A stretch of 64,000 bases of DNA, from the NCBI GenBank assembly GCA_947258705.1, contig CAMYJA010000004.1, forward strand, positions 62,001 through 126,000, read 5' to 3'. A program made the translations under genes and the position numbers. Positions 8,429 to 17,657 of the stretch are shown in pieces. The stretch is from an uncultured Hyphomicrobiaceae bacterium. GTDB lineage: Bacteria > Pseudomonadota > Alphaproteobacteria > Rhizobiales > CAMYJA01. The notes under the pieces are model-generated. The model was not told the DNA's origin. It worked only from the letters and a program-made list of their open reading frames with translations, and searched no databases. The stretch's first letter is position 1; the number at the start of each line of letters is the position of its first letter.

Positions 8429-8752
8429 ATGAAGAACAGATATTTCAAAAATTCACTGCGGACACTGCTTGGGATCATGATCGTCGTGTTCGTATTGTCG
8501 GACCGCGTGGCCATGGGCGCCGCGCCAGTGTGCTTTGACAACTGGGCGACGGCGGCGCGTCATATCGAGCGCGAGGAGCTTGTGGCCGTCAAGGACATAC
8601 GCAGCCTGGCGGACGAGAAGATCAAGGGTGAGCTCATCAGGATCAAGCTCTGTAACGAGGCCGAAGGCTATGCGTACAGGCTCGTGATGGTCACGCCTTC
8701 GGGCCATGTCAAAAAATTTTCGGTCGATGCAAAAAAACCGGTAATAGAATAA
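8429..8752 (+). CDS. Small secreted PepSY-like protein
   Basis: 107 residues. An N-terminal signal peptide (LRTLLGIMIVVFVLSDRVAM, cleavage probably after the MGAAP region) is followed by one small domain whose end, KGELIRIKLCNEAEGYAYRL...GHVKKFSVDAKKPVIE, resembles a PepSY repeat (strand-strand, then V-D-A at the end). Two cysteines (APVCFDNW and IKLCNEA) could form a periplasmic disulfide. It is a single gene followed immediately by a strong terminator. Function unknown; the family call is tentative. Confidence 0.65.
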   Translation: MKNRYFKNSLRTLLGIMIVVFVLSDRVAMGAAPVCFDNWATAARHIEREELVAVKDIRSLADEKIKGELIRIKLCNEAEGYAYRLVMVTPSGHVKKFSVDAKKPVIE

Positions 8753-8764
8753 ATTGCTCCCCCC

Positions 8765-8794
8765 CCCCTCCCTTTACGGGGAGGGGCTTTTTTT
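8765..8794 (+). terminator. Rho-independent terminator after the PepSY-like gene
   Basis: CCCCTCCC (8765-8772), a five-base loop, GGGAGGGG (8779-8786), then C and seven T (8788-8794). Confidence 0.85.
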
Positions 8795-8959
8795 ATGTTC
8801 CGAACCTGTTCTCGCGTCTATGGTTAATGCGCTTGAAGAGGCCTGAATCTTATCAAGTCATTAAGCCTCCGTTTACGCTATTGAAGCGTTATCCCCTTAA
8901 AATCCGCAGCATCTATCCCCACGTCTTCTTCAGTCGCCATAGCAAACAGGATGGTTTTG

Positions 8960-9934
8960 ATGCTCGGTTTTGACATAGCAATTTTCGCATTCGTATTTCT
9001 GGTCGTCGTTTCTTTGTGGTCGACGATCAAGATTGTGCCACAGGGTTTTAACTATACCGTTGAGCGTTTTGGCAAGTACACGCGGGTACTGCGGCCCGGC
9101 CTTCATATTCTGGTGCCGTTCATGGAACGGGTCGCCTACAAGATGAATATGAAGGAGCAGGTGCTCGACATTCCCAGTCAGGAAGTGATTACCCGAGATA
9201 ACGCCATGGTGCGGGTGGACGGCGTTGCCTTTTATCAAATTCTCGATGCTGCGCAATCGGTCTATGAGGTGAACAATCTCGAACATGCCATTGTCAATCT
9301 GACACTGACGAATATCAGGACGGTGATGGGCTCGATGGACCTTGACGACGTGCTCTCGAACCGGGACGAAATCAACGTCAAGCTTCTGCAGGTCGTGGAT
9401 GACGCCACGGACCCGTGGGGCATCAAGGTCACGCGTATCGAAATCAAGGATATCGAACCGCCGCGCGACCTGGTGGATTCCATGGCGCGCCAGATGAAGG
9501 CGGAACGCGAGAAACGCGCACTTATTCTCGAAGCCGAGGGGCAAAGGCAGTCTGAAATCCTCGCTGCCGAAGGTGAAAAACAGGCCGCGGTTCTGGCTGC
9601 CGAAGGACGCCGCGAGGCCGCGTTCAAGGACGCGGAGGCGCGCGAACGCGCGGCGGAAGCCGAGGCCAAGGCAACGGAGATGGTGTCGACCGCGATCGCG
9701 CAAGGCGATATTCAGGCCATCAACTATTTTGTTGCGAACAATTATGTCGATGCATTGAAGTCGCTCGCCTCCGCCGACAACCAGAAGGTATTGATGATGC
9801 CGCTCGAGACGACGGGCATTATCGGGTCATTGGCGGGAATGGCGGAGATTACCAAAGACGCGATAGGCAGAGGGCCCGAGGGCGGCAATGGCCGGGCGCG
9901 TCCGTCAGCCAGAAGCAGCGTGCCAAAGATCTAA
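8960..9934 (+). CDS. SPFH/band 7 membrane protein (QmcA-type stomatin)
   Basis: 324 residues from ATG 8960 (AGGA at 8948-8951; an ATG at 8951 is possible but has no SD). One N-terminal membrane helix (IAIFAFVFLVVVSLW) precedes the SPFH domain, with the family text VPQGFNYTVERFGKYTRVLRPG, MKEQVLDIPSQEVITRDNA and MARQMKAEREKRALILEAEG. The helical coiled-coil tail (about 195-250) is rich in Ala/Glu/Arg. Such proteins scaffold membrane microdomains and proteolysis at the inner membrane. The next gene is NfeD, 41 bases downstream, the usual partner in QmcA/YbbK operons. Confidence 0.9.
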   Translation: MLGFDIAIFAFVFLVVVSLWSTIKIVPQGFNYTVERFGKYTRVLRPGLHILVPFMERVAYKMNMKEQVLDIPSQEVITRDNAMVRVDGVAFYQILDAAQSVYEVNNLEHAIVNLTLTNIRTVMGSMDLDDVLSNRDEINVKLLQVVDDATDPWGIKVTRIEIKDIEPPRDLVDSMARQMKAEREKRALILEAEGQRQSEILAAEGEKQAAVLAAEGRREAAFKDAEARERAAEAEAKATEMVSTAIAQGDIQAINYFVANNYVDALKSLASADNQKVLMMPLETTGIIGSLAGMAEITKDAIGRGPEGGNGRARPSARSSVPKI

Positions 9935-9975
9935 ATGAGGAGCGGTGCCTGTTCGAGGCCGGGAAGGAATAAAAG

Positions 9976-10431
9976 ATGGGTCCACTAACATCATATTTCG
10001 CCGAGTTCGGCGCCTGGAACTGGCTGATATTCGGTGCATTGCTGTTCATTCTCGAAGCTGTGGTTCCCGGTGTCTTTCTCATCTGGTTCGGGGTTGCGGC
10101 CATTGTGACCGGCATTATCGCTTTTGCCGTGGATATCGGCTGGCAGGCGGAGCTTCTCATTTTCATGGTGCTTGCGGTGCTGAGCGTTTTTGCCGGGCTG
10201 AAAATGGCCGGATACGGCCTCAGCGGGGAAGAGCAGAACTCGAATCTCGGTCATCGTGGCGAGCGCTATGTCGGACAGGAATTCATTATCGAGGAACCGA
10301 TCCGCAATGGCCGGGGCAAGGTGCGCCTCGGCGATACGCTGTGGCCGGTCAAGGGCGGGGACGCCGACAAGGGCGCGACCGTCCGGGTGACGGGCGTCGA
10401 TGGCAATGCGCTTGTGGTGGAGGTGGTTTGA
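9976..10431 (+). CDS. NfeD family membrane protein
   Basis: 151 residues. Three to four hydrophobic segments (NWLIFGALLFILEAVVPGVF, FGVAAIVTGIIAFAVDIG, LLIFMVLAVLSVFAGL) are followed by a soluble OB-fold end (RYVGQEFIIEEPIRNGRGKV, LGDTLWPVKG...ATVRVTGVDGNALVVEVV), the typical short NfeD1b layout. ATG 9976 has GGAAGGAA upstream. It is co-transcribed with the SPFH gene and probably forms its membrane complex. Confidence 0.9.
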   Translation: MGPLTSYFAEFGAWNWLIFGALLFILEAVVPGVFLIWFGVAAIVTGIIAFAVDIGWQAELLIFMVLAVLSVFAGLKMAGYGLSGEEQNSNLGHRGERYVGQEFIIEEPIRNGRGKVRLGDTLWPVKGGDADKGATVRVTGVDGNALVVEVV

Positions 10432-10447
10432 CGGCCTGCTCTCCGGC

Positions 10448-11470
10448 TCACGCCACGCCCGACCGAAGCAGATCATGAATATGGACGATGCCGACCGGGC
10501 GGTCGTTCTCGACCACGAACATGGACGTGATATTGCTCGAGTTGATCTGCTCAAGCGCCGATGACGCCAAGGTGTCGGGCGTTACGGTTTTAGGCTTTGG
10601 CGTCATGATGGCGCCGGCGGTGACGTTCAGCAGATCCTCACCCATGTGACGGCGCAAGTCGCCATCGGTGATAATGCCTATGAGCTTCTCCTCGGCATCC
10701 ACTATTCCCAGACAACCGAAACTTTTTTCCGTCATGGTCACAAGCGCGCTGCTCATCATTTCGTCGCCGGACACGAGGGGGAGCCTGTCGCCGCCATGCA
10801 TGATGTCGGATACGAAACGGAGATTGGCGCCCAATTGACCGCCGGGGTGGAAGACCTTGAAATCCTGCTCGGTAAAACCCCTGCTGTTCAGAAGAGCGAT
10901 GGCGAGGCAGTCGCCGATGGCCAGTTGCATGGTCGTCGATGTTGTCGGGGCCAGACCGTGGGGGCAGGCCTCCTGGGCCCTGGGTAGCTGGAGAACGTAT
11001 GTCGCGGCCTTGCCGAGGGCGCTGTCGTCACGGGAGGTAACGGCGATCAGCGGGACCTTGAAGCGGGCGGAATAATTCAGGATGTTGGAGAGCTCAACGG
11101 TCTCGCCCGACCAGGAAAAGGCGATGATGACGTCGTCTCCGGTGATCATGCCGAGATCGCCATGGCTTGCTTCGCTGGGGTGGACGAAAAAGGACGGCGT
11201 GCCGGTCGATGCCAGCGTGGCGGCGAGTTTCTGGCCGATATGGCCGCTTTTTCCGATGCCGGTAACGATGACCCGGCCATTTGAAGACCTGACGAGATCG
11301 ACCGTGCGGGTGAAGGGATCCGCCATCGTCGTCTTCAGCATTTCCGCCAGCATCGCCAGGCCGGCGCTTTCGAGCGAAAGGGTTTCGGACGCGGAGTTCA
11401 GTATTTCGTCTTTGTTAACCGCGAGCGCCTGATCATCCTGGCGACGGCTGGCCGCTGACTGGGGTGTCAT
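10448..11470 (-). CDS. kdsD: KpsF/GutQ arabinose-5-phosphate isomerase
   Basis: 340 residues. The SIS sugar-phosphate isomerase domain is at about 60-190 (VIVTGIGKSGHIGQKLAATL, TPSFFVHPSEASHGDLGMI, IAFSWSGETVELSNIL). Two CBS repeats follow (about 220-335, ending VGIVHIHDLLRSGVA). The enzyme interconverts ribulose-5-phosphate and arabinose-5-phosphate, the first step of Kdo synthesis for lipopolysaccharide. HPGG (KVFHPGGQLGANL) between the domains is family-typical. It is convergent with nfeD, with only 16 bases between stops, and divergent from the porin-like gene, with a perfect palindrome at 11518-11531 between them. Confidence 0.92.
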   Translation of the reverse strand: MTPQSAASRRQDDQALAVNKDEILNSASETLSLESAGLAMLAEMLKTTMADPFTRTVDLVRSSNGRVIVTGIGKSGHIGQKLAATLASTGTPSFFVHPSEASHGDLGMITGDDVIIAFSWSGETVELSNILNYSARFKVPLIAVTSRDDSALGKAATYVLQLPRAQEACPHGLAPTTSTTMQLAIGDCLAIALLNSRGFTEQDFKVFHPGGQLGANLRFVSDIMHGGDRLPLVSGDEMMSSALVTMTEKSFGCLGIVDAEEKLIGIITDGDLRRHMGEDLLNVTAGAIMTPKPKTVTPDTLASSALEQINSSNITSMFVVENDRPVGIVHIHDLLRSGVA

Positions 11471-11517
11471 ATCGTTATCCTTCGACCAATTCCGGTCCTG
11501 TTTTGAATGGTTTCGTT

Positions 11518-11531
11518 CTGTTCCGGAACAG
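11518..11531. promoter_or_regulatory. Perfect 14-bp palindrome between kdsD and the porin gene
   Basis: CTGTTCCGGAACAG is self-complementary over its full length and sits 48 bases upstream of the kdsD start and about 90 upstream of the porin start, a plausible operator for a dimeric repressor. No regulator is assigned. Confidence 0.35.
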
Positions 11532-11619
11532 GGGTAAACCTGTCGTTAACTGAAATAGATTAGCGTCGATCATGAGTGCATGCATGATTTATCAAAATAG
11601 CTAATATAAAGGCACCTCG

Positions 11620-13491
11620 GTGTTTTCTTCCGTTCAAAATTTCAGATGCGCCATTCCCTATATCATCTGGTTGGGCGCTACGTCACTCTTTATGACACAG
11701 AGCGGTGCATCTGTGGCGTTCGGGCAGTCCGTTGGTACTGCCGGGGAGATGACGACGGATCAGGGAAATCAGGACGGGACGGGGATTTCGGAAGCAACCG
11801 GTGGCCGCGGGGAAGAGTTCGACGGATTTCGAAGCAGCCTGGACGATCAGGAATTGCCGGTCCGCAGCATAGCCGCGAGAGATGGCGACGACCGTTCCGG
11901 GGAGCGGGGAGAGGTGTTTGACGACGGCGCCGACAATGACGGATCTTCTCGCGCATCAGACAGCGAAACATATGATCCGCGGGACCGCGGTTTCAGGGGC
12001 GAGACCGGCGCGGCGCGCGTTGAGCAGCCATTGGACGGAGATCTCAATGCGCAATATGAGGCTGCCACACGGCAAAACGAGCAGCCCAGGGATGGTTATC
12101 TAGGCGCCCCACCAGTGCCCCCATCAGGCACCTCGTCAAGGGAAGACCGCGGCGCCAACGATGATTATATTGCCGACAACAATGCTCCGGGGGACAATTC
12201 GACCCCTCCGATCGCTACGGAGGGTCGTTTGGTGCCAGGGGCTGCGGGCGGACCTCTTTTTCGGGGGAATTCGGACGGGGCGCCTGATGGCGTCCTTGAC
12301 GACGGGGAAGGGGCCGCCCTATCGGATCCGGCAGGGGCGCGGGTCAGGGAGCAAGGGCCATATGAGCCGCTCGGCCTGCGGGCGGGCAGCTTTCGCGTCT
12401 ATCCGGAAGTGACCGTTTCAGGTGCCTATATGGATAATGTGCGGCAGACATCGGGGCCGAAGGATGCGGACAGCGCGCTCGAGCTCCGGCCCTCGATCAG
12501 TATCCGGTCGAACTGGAGCAGGCACTCCCTCGAAGGCGATGTCTCGGGGCGGGCAAGTTTTCATAAGGATTTCGGCAGTGAGGACGAGAGGGAAGTTTCC
12601 TCCGTTCTTCGCGGACGGCTCGATGTTACGAGGCGGACGAATATCGAGGCCGAGGCATCTTATTCGCTCGAGCAGCAGTCGCGGGGATCGGCAGATGCAC
12701 CGCAAAACGCAGTCGAAAATCCGGACGTGCATACCAGGCGGGGGGCGGTGGCGCTTAATCACAGGTTTAACAGGTTGCGGCTGCGGCTTCGCGGCGAAAT
12801 CGAAGAGGAAACCTATGATGACGCGGATCTGGCTGGTGGCGCGGTCAGTATCGAATCGGATCAGGACAACCGGGCTGACCGGCTTTCGCTGCGGGCAAGC
12901 TATGAACTCGATCCGGGCCTGAGCGTATTCGCGGACGGGCTGGTTGAGCGGAGCGACTATAAACAGGCGTCGCAAAGCGATGGTATATTCAGGGATTCGG
13001 ATGAGCTGGGATTCCGCGCCGGCATCATCTTCGACAACGGCTCGAAAATTTATGGCGAAGTGGCGGTGGGCTATATCGAACTTCGCCCCGACGACCGCAG
13101 GCTTGACGACATCGACGGGGTAACGTTCGACGCCGATCTGAACTGGCGTCCGAACGGGCTGACAACATTTTCATTGAACGCGTCGACGGAAATTAACGGA
13201 ACGACGGTTGCCGGATCGGCAGGCGCATTGACCCACGCAGCCAATTTCAGAGTGCAGCATGCATTGCTACAGCATTTCATATTAAGCGCCGGATTGGGCT
13301 TTTCTCGTGCCGATTACAAGGGATCGCGCTTGACCGAAAAGACTTTCACGGCGGAGCTCGGGGCGGAATATATTTTCAACCGGGAAGCAGCGCTTGTTGC
13401 GGCCTATGAATTCGAGGCATTCGATTCCAGCGCTCCGGCCAGCGATTACACCAGCAATCAGGTTCGTCTCGGCATGCGCCTCAGAAGGTAA
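11620..13491 (+). CDS. Outer-membrane beta-barrel protein with long acidic N-terminal region (BBP2-like)
   Basis: 623 residues from GTG 11620. A signal peptide (WLGATSLFMTQSGASVAFGQ) is followed by about 220 residues of low-complexity, acidic, Gly/Asp-rich text (for example GDDRSGERGEVFDDGADNDG) that looks disordered. From about residue 258 the sequence becomes an alternating beta pattern with periodic Tyr/Arg/Asp (FRVYPEVTVSGAYMDNVRQT, SIRSNWSRHSLEGDVSGRAS), ending LGMRLRR, like the putative beta-barrel porin 2 family often linked to exopolysaccharide loci. Its job is probably an outer membrane channel or anchor. It is a single gene upstream of galE, which fits a surface-polysaccharide theme, but that is inference. 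Confidence 0.75.
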   Translation: MFSSVQNFRCAIPYIIWLGATSLFMTQSGASVAFGQSVGTAGEMTTDQGNQDGTGISEATGGRGEEFDGFRSSLDDQELPVRSIAARDGDDRSGERGEVFDDGADNDGSSRASDSETYDPRDRGFRGETGAARVEQPLDGDLNAQYEAATRQNEQPRDGYLGAPPVPPSGTSSREDRGANDDYIADNNAPGDNSTPPIATEGRLVPGAAGGPLFRGNSDGAPDGVLDDGEGAALSDPAGARVREQGPYEPLGLRAGSFRVYPEVTVSGAYMDNVRQTSGPKDADSALELRPSISIRSNWSRHSLEGDVSGRASFHKDFGSEDEREVSSVLRGRLDVTRRTNIEAEASYSLEQQSRGSADAPQNAVENPDVHTRRGAVALNHRFNRLRLRLRGEIEEETYDDADLAGGAVSIESDQDNRADRLSLRASYELDPGLSVFADGLVERSDYKQASQSDGIFRDSDELGFRAGIIFDNGSKIYGEVAVGYIELRPDDRRLDDIDGVTFDADLNWRPNGLTTFSLNASTEINGTTVAGSAGALTHAANFRVQHALLQHFILSAGLGFSRADYKGSRLTEKTFTAELGAEYIFNREAALVAAYEFEAFDSSAPASDYTSNQVRLGMRLRR

Positions 13492-13773
13492 GCGCCGTTG
13501 CCTGATGTTCGTTAACCAAACCGTCAGGCTGCCCTACGCAGGTTAATTTCATTAAGGCTAAGATTAGTCTGAACACTACCCAACTGCATCGGTTGAAATG
13601 CCGGAATAGAGATCGGGTACATTATTATTTTACAACCAGTAGTAGTATTGTTGTTAGGTTTTTCTGGCACAATCCTTGAATGGTGCTCGACATATCAATT
13701 GTGATCCTGGAGTATTAGACCGGGTCGTGATAAGTCGCGTTTGTTATTTATCCAAACTTGGAGGTTTTCTGGA

Positions 13774-14766
13774 GTGAGTGTTCTTGTTACCGGAGGAGCC
13801 GGATATATCGGCAGTCACATGGTTCTGGCGCTATTGGACGCTGGAGAGGACGTTGTCGTTCTCGACAACCTCTCAACCGGATACCGATGGGCGGTTCCGG
13901 AGGGGGCGGAACTGATCGTCGGCGATGTTTCCGATCAGCAACTCGTACGGACGGCGATCAGTCAATACTCCGTCGATGCTATCATCCATTTCGCGGGTTC
14001 GATCGTGGTGCCGGAGTCGATCGAGGATCCGATCGGCTATTATCAGAACAACACGGTCAACACGCACGCGCTTATCGAGGCGGCCGTCATGTCGGGTGTT
14101 CGGCATTTCATATTCTCCTCGACCGCCGCGGTATACGGCATGCCTGAGGAAAATCCGGTGCGCGAGGATGCCCGGCTCCAACCCATCTCCCCCTATGGCG
14201 CGTCGAAGCTGATGTCGGAAATGATGCTCAAGGATACAGCGCATGCACATGATCTCGAATATGTGGCGCTGCGTTATTTCAATGTGGCAGGCGCGGATCC
14301 GCAAGGTCGCGCGGGTCAGTCGACGCCGGCCGCGACACATCTCATCAAGGTGGCGAGCCAGACGGCGCTGGGCGAGCGTACGCACATGAATGTTTTCGGG
14401 ACCGATTACACAACAAAAGACGGCACTTGCATCCGCGATTACATTCATGTGATGGACCTGGCGAAGGCTCATCTTCTGGCGCTGCATCACTTGCGGGCGG
14501 GCGGCAAATCCGACGTTTATAATTGCGGCTATGGTCGCGGATTTTCGGTGCTCGAGGTGATCGATGCGGTCAAGAATGTGAGTGGTGTCGATTTTGACGT
14601 GCGTTTTGCGAACCGCAGGGCCGGAGATCCGGCTGCGTTGATTGCATGCGCGGACAAAATCAGGGATCATCTGGGCTGGAGGCCCGAGCATGACGATCTC
14701 ATCGAGATCACCGCCAGCGCGCTCGCCTGGGAAGACAGGATCACGGACTTGCGCGCGGCGAGTTAG
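13774..14766 (+). CDS. galE: UDP-glucose 4-epimerase
   Basis: 330 residues from GTG 13774 (TTGGAGG at 13759-13765 upstream; the reading frame extends further 5' without family similarity). It is an extended short-chain dehydrogenase with the NAD-binding VTGGAGYIGSHMVLALLDAG, a DNLSTGYRWAVP segment and IHFAGSIVVPESIEDPIGYY. The catalytic S/Y-x3-K is seen in FSSTAAVYGMPEE and PISPYGASKLMSE, then LRYFNVAGADPQGRAGQ. It interconverts UDP-glucose and UDP-galactose for surface glycans in the cytosol. The 280 bases upstream are AT-rich and hold its promoter region. Confidence 0.95.
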   Translation: MSVLVTGGAGYIGSHMVLALLDAGEDVVVLDNLSTGYRWAVPEGAELIVGDVSDQQLVRTAISQYSVDAIIHFAGSIVVPESIEDPIGYYQNNTVNTHALIEAAVMSGVRHFIFSSTAAVYGMPEENPVREDARLQPISPYGASKLMSEMMLKDTAHAHDLEYVALRYFNVAGADPQGRAGQSTPAATHLIKVASQTALGERTHMNVFGTDYTTKDGTCIRDYIHVMDLAKAHLLALHHLRAGGKSDVYNCGYGRGFSVLEVIDAVKNVSGVDFDVRFANRRAGDPAALIACADKIRDHLGWRPEHDDLIEITASALAWEDRITDLRAAS

Positions 14767-15011
14767 GCTTCAAGGGCGCGGCCCTGTTTCTCATACCATC
14801 CCCCATCATACCAATCCGGCCTGAGAGAGGTCCGGCGCGGCCCGTTCAGGGCCCCAATTTGATCTCATCTTGAGTATATGTTTCCTCAAATTCCGAGACG
14901 GAATCGCGCTAGGGTTATGCGGTTTTGTGATTTATCCCTCGCGACGCGCGCCATAACGCGCGCTTGGCAGAATGTGGGGTATAGCGGTAATGGACCTGAG
15001 GGAGATGAGTT

Positions 15012-16286
15012 TTGGTTGCCAGACTGTGTGGAATTAAGCTGAGCGCGGGCGTTCAATTCGTGGCGGCCCTCGCCGTTTTTGTTTCGATTTCGTCCGGCCC
15101 GCTTTTGGCGCTGGAAAGCTTTGCCGCGTGGCGCGCCGGCCTGTGGCCCGATGCGCAGGCGATGGGCATCACACGGGCAACATTCGACCGCGAATTGAAG
15201 GGCGTGACCCCGAACAGGTCCCTTCCCGATCTTCTTTTGCCCGGGGCGGACAAGAAAAAGCGCCATGACAAGGGGCAGGCCGAATTCATCAAGACGCCAG
15301 GGCAATATCTCAAGGGCAGTCAACTGAAATTTCTCGCCGCGCGCGGCCGCAAGCTCGATGTGAAATGGCGCAAGGAACTGGTTGCGATCGAGCGGGAATA
15401 CGGCGTGCCGCGCTCGATGATTCTCGCGATCTTCGGCCGGGAGACGGCTTATGGCAGCTATCAGCTCAGACGCGACGCCATCCGGGCGCTGGCGACACAG
15501 GCCTATCTCGGGCGGCGGGCGGATTTTTTTCGCAATGAACTTCTTTTGGCGCTGAAAATATTGCAGGAAGGGCATGTCAGCCGCCGCAAAATGCGCAGCT
15601 CATGGGCGGGCGCGCTGGGGCTGACGCAATTCATGCCATCGGATTTTTACAAACATGCTGTGGATTTCGACGGCGATGGCCGTCGCGATCTCTGGAATTC
15701 GGTGCCCGATGCTTTGGCATCCGCCGCCCAGCAGTTCGTCAACAATGGCTGGCAACGCGGCCGCCGCTGGGGGGATGAGGTGCGGTTGCCGAAGAATTTC
15801 GATTGTACGCTCGAGGGGCCAAACCATATGCGGCCCATCAAGGAGTGGCATGCGCTTGGGCTCCGGTTGAGTTTCGGCAAAAAGTTCGATCCGGCCGGGA
15901 CCGACGATCCGGCTTATGTTTTGTTGCCGGAGGGGATCTACGGCCCCGCCTTTCTTTTGAGCCACAACTTCCTGGTTATCAAGAAATACAATTTTGCCGA
16001 TCTTTATGCGCTTTTTGTCGGGAACCTTGCGGACCGTATAGAGGGTAAAGGGAAAATCGAGCGATCATGGGTGAAGAACCGCCTTTTACGGACCTGGCAA
16101 ATTGTGGAAATGCAGGAACGACTTGCTGCACTCGGGCTTTATGGTGATAAGATCGACGGCAAAGTCGGGACGATCACGCGCAATGCGATCGGCAATTATC
16201 AGAAGTCGAACGGGCTTCGTATCGATTGCTGGCCAGGCAATGCGGTGCTCAAACATATGCGCAAACAGGCGGCAAAAGGGCAGTGA
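15012..16286 (+). CDS. MltB-type lytic murein transglycosylase with peptidoglycan-binding domain
   Basis: 424 residues from TTG 15012 (GGGAGATGAG upstream). A signal peptide (VQFVAALAVFVSISSGPLLA) is followed by the SLT_2 domain at about 35-330 with the catalytic Glu in LAIFGRETAYGSYQLRRDAI. Family text includes MRSSWAGALGLTQFMPSDFY and KHAVDFDGDGRRDLWNSVPD. A PG_binding_1 domain closes the protein (MQERLAALGLYGDKIDGKVG). It cleaves glycan strands to 1,6-anhydro products in the periplasm. A second paralogue starts three bases after its stop, so the two form a tandem duplication and operon. Confidence 0.93.
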   Translation: MVARLCGIKLSAGVQFVAALAVFVSISSGPLLALESFAAWRAGLWPDAQAMGITRATFDRELKGVTPNRSLPDLLLPGADKKKRHDKGQAEFIKTPGQYLKGSQLKFLAARGRKLDVKWRKELVAIEREYGVPRSMILAIFGRETAYGSYQLRRDAIRALATQAYLGRRADFFRNELLLALKILQEGHVSRRKMRSSWAGALGLTQFMPSDFYKHAVDFDGDGRRDLWNSVPDALASAAQQFVNNGWQRGRRWGDEVRLPKNFDCTLEGPNHMRPIKEWHALGLRLSFGKKFDPAGTDDPAYVLLPEGIYGPAFLLSHNFLVIKKYNFADLYALFVGNLADRIEGKGKIERSWVKNRLLRTWQIVEMQERLAALGLYGDKIDGKVGTITRNAIGNYQKSNGLRIDCWPGNAVLKHMRKQAAKGQ

Positions 16287-16288
16287 GA

Positions 16289-17515
16289 ATGAGCAGGGGA
16301 ATACGAGGCTGGATTTTTTCAGGATTGTTCGGCGCGGCTTTGATAGGGGGCGTTTTGATGGTTTCGGCCGAGGGCAACAAGAAGAGCTTTGCCGAACATG
16401 TCGTGGAATTGCGCGCGCTGGCGCTTGCTTCAGGCATTTCCGAAAAGGTTCTCGACGGTGCGTTTGAAGGCATTGAGGAAGATTTTTCGGTCATAGAAAA
16501 GCTAGAAAACCAACCGGAACACACGAACGCGGTATGGGACTATATCAAAAGGGCGGCCTCCGAGGACCGCATTCGGCAAGGCCGCGACAAGCTCGATGCC
16601 TATTCCGGCGTTCTTTCTAAAATCGAGAAGAAATACAATGTCGATCCTGCGGTGCTCGTGGCGATATGGGGGCTCGAATCCTCGTATGGCACCAATATGG
16701 GAACGGACAATGCAATCCGCAGCCTGGCGACGCTGGCGGCGTTTGGCGGCCGGCGTGCGGGTTTTGGCAAAGAGCAATTGATAGCGGCGCTGAAGATCCT
16801 GGAAAATGGCGACGTGACGCCGGAAGGGCTTACCGGATCCTGGGCCGGGGCCATGGGGCATACGCAATTCATCCCAACCACCTATCTGGCGCATGCGGTC
16901 GATTTCGATGGCGACGGGAAACGGAACATCTGGGGCTCGGTGGCCGATGCGCTGGCGTCGACGGCCAATTACCTCAGGGTTTCGGGCTGGCGGCCCGAGA
17001 ATGTCTGGGGTGTCGAGGTTACATTGCCTCCCGATTTCGATTTCAGCGAAGCGGGTTATGGCCAGCGCAAGAAGGTGCAGGAATGGGCCGGGCTCGGGGT
17101 CGATGCCGTCGCCGGCGCGATGCTGCCCGACGGTGATGCGGAAACATCGCTGATATTGCCGGCGGGCGCCAACGGGCCGCGGTTTCTGGTCACACGCAAT
17201 TTCAGAGCCATACTCAGATATAATAATGCAACGGCCTATGCGCTGGCGATCGCACACCTCGCGGACCGGTTGAACGACAAGGGACCGATTGTGCAAGAAT
17301 GGCCGCTCGACGAGAAGCCGCTCGGCCGGTCGGAGCGGGCGGAACTTCAGGGTCTGCTCAACGATGTGGGATTCTCTCCGGGGGGTGTCGATGGTATCAT
17401 CGGATCGGCAACGCGAAAGGCCGTGCGGCAATATCAGCGCTCCAAGCAATTGCCGGTGGATGGATATCCGAGCACGAAATTACTCGATATGCTGCGGCGC
17501 GAGGCCAATTTGTAG
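16289..17515 (+). CDS. Second MltB-type lytic murein transglycosylase
   Basis: 408 residues from ATG 16289, immediately after the first paralogue's TGA (16284-16286). A signal/anchor segment (IFSGLFGAALIGGVLMVSA) precedes the SLT_2 domain with catalytic Glu in VAIWGLESSYGTNMGTDNAI and the text TGSWAGAMGHTQFIPTTYL, AHAVDFDGDGKRNIWGSVAD. The C-terminal PG_binding_1 motif is LQGLLNDVGFSPGGVDGIIG. It shares domain order with the upstream gene, but the two have clearly diverged, so the duplication is old. Confidence 0.93.
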   Translation: MSRGIRGWIFSGLFGAALIGGVLMVSAEGNKKSFAEHVVELRALALASGISEKVLDGAFEGIEEDFSVIEKLENQPEHTNAVWDYIKRAASEDRIRQGRDKLDAYSGVLSKIEKKYNVDPAVLVAIWGLESSYGTNMGTDNAIRSLATLAAFGGRRAGFGKEQLIAALKILENGDVTPEGLTGSWAGAMGHTQFIPTTYLAHAVDFDGDGKRNIWGSVADALASTANYLRVSGWRPENVWGVEVTLPPDFDFSEAGYGQRKKVQEWAGLGVDAVAGAMLPDGDAETSLILPAGANGPRFLVTRNFRAILRYNNATAYALAIAHLADRLNDKGPIVQEWPLDEKPLGRSERAELQGLLNDVGFSPGGVDGIIGSATRKAVRQYQRSKQLPVDGYPSTKLLDMLRREANL

Positions 17516-17657
17516 GCGGGCGCACAAATTTCCTTTTACGATATGGAAAGGTTGAGCAGGCACAAAATTGACGCAGACAAATTTTTTGGGCAGGATTCGA
17601 ATTCGTGGACCGAAATGCGCGCGCCGATGCGGCAGTTGCAGAGATACCAGATTTTTC

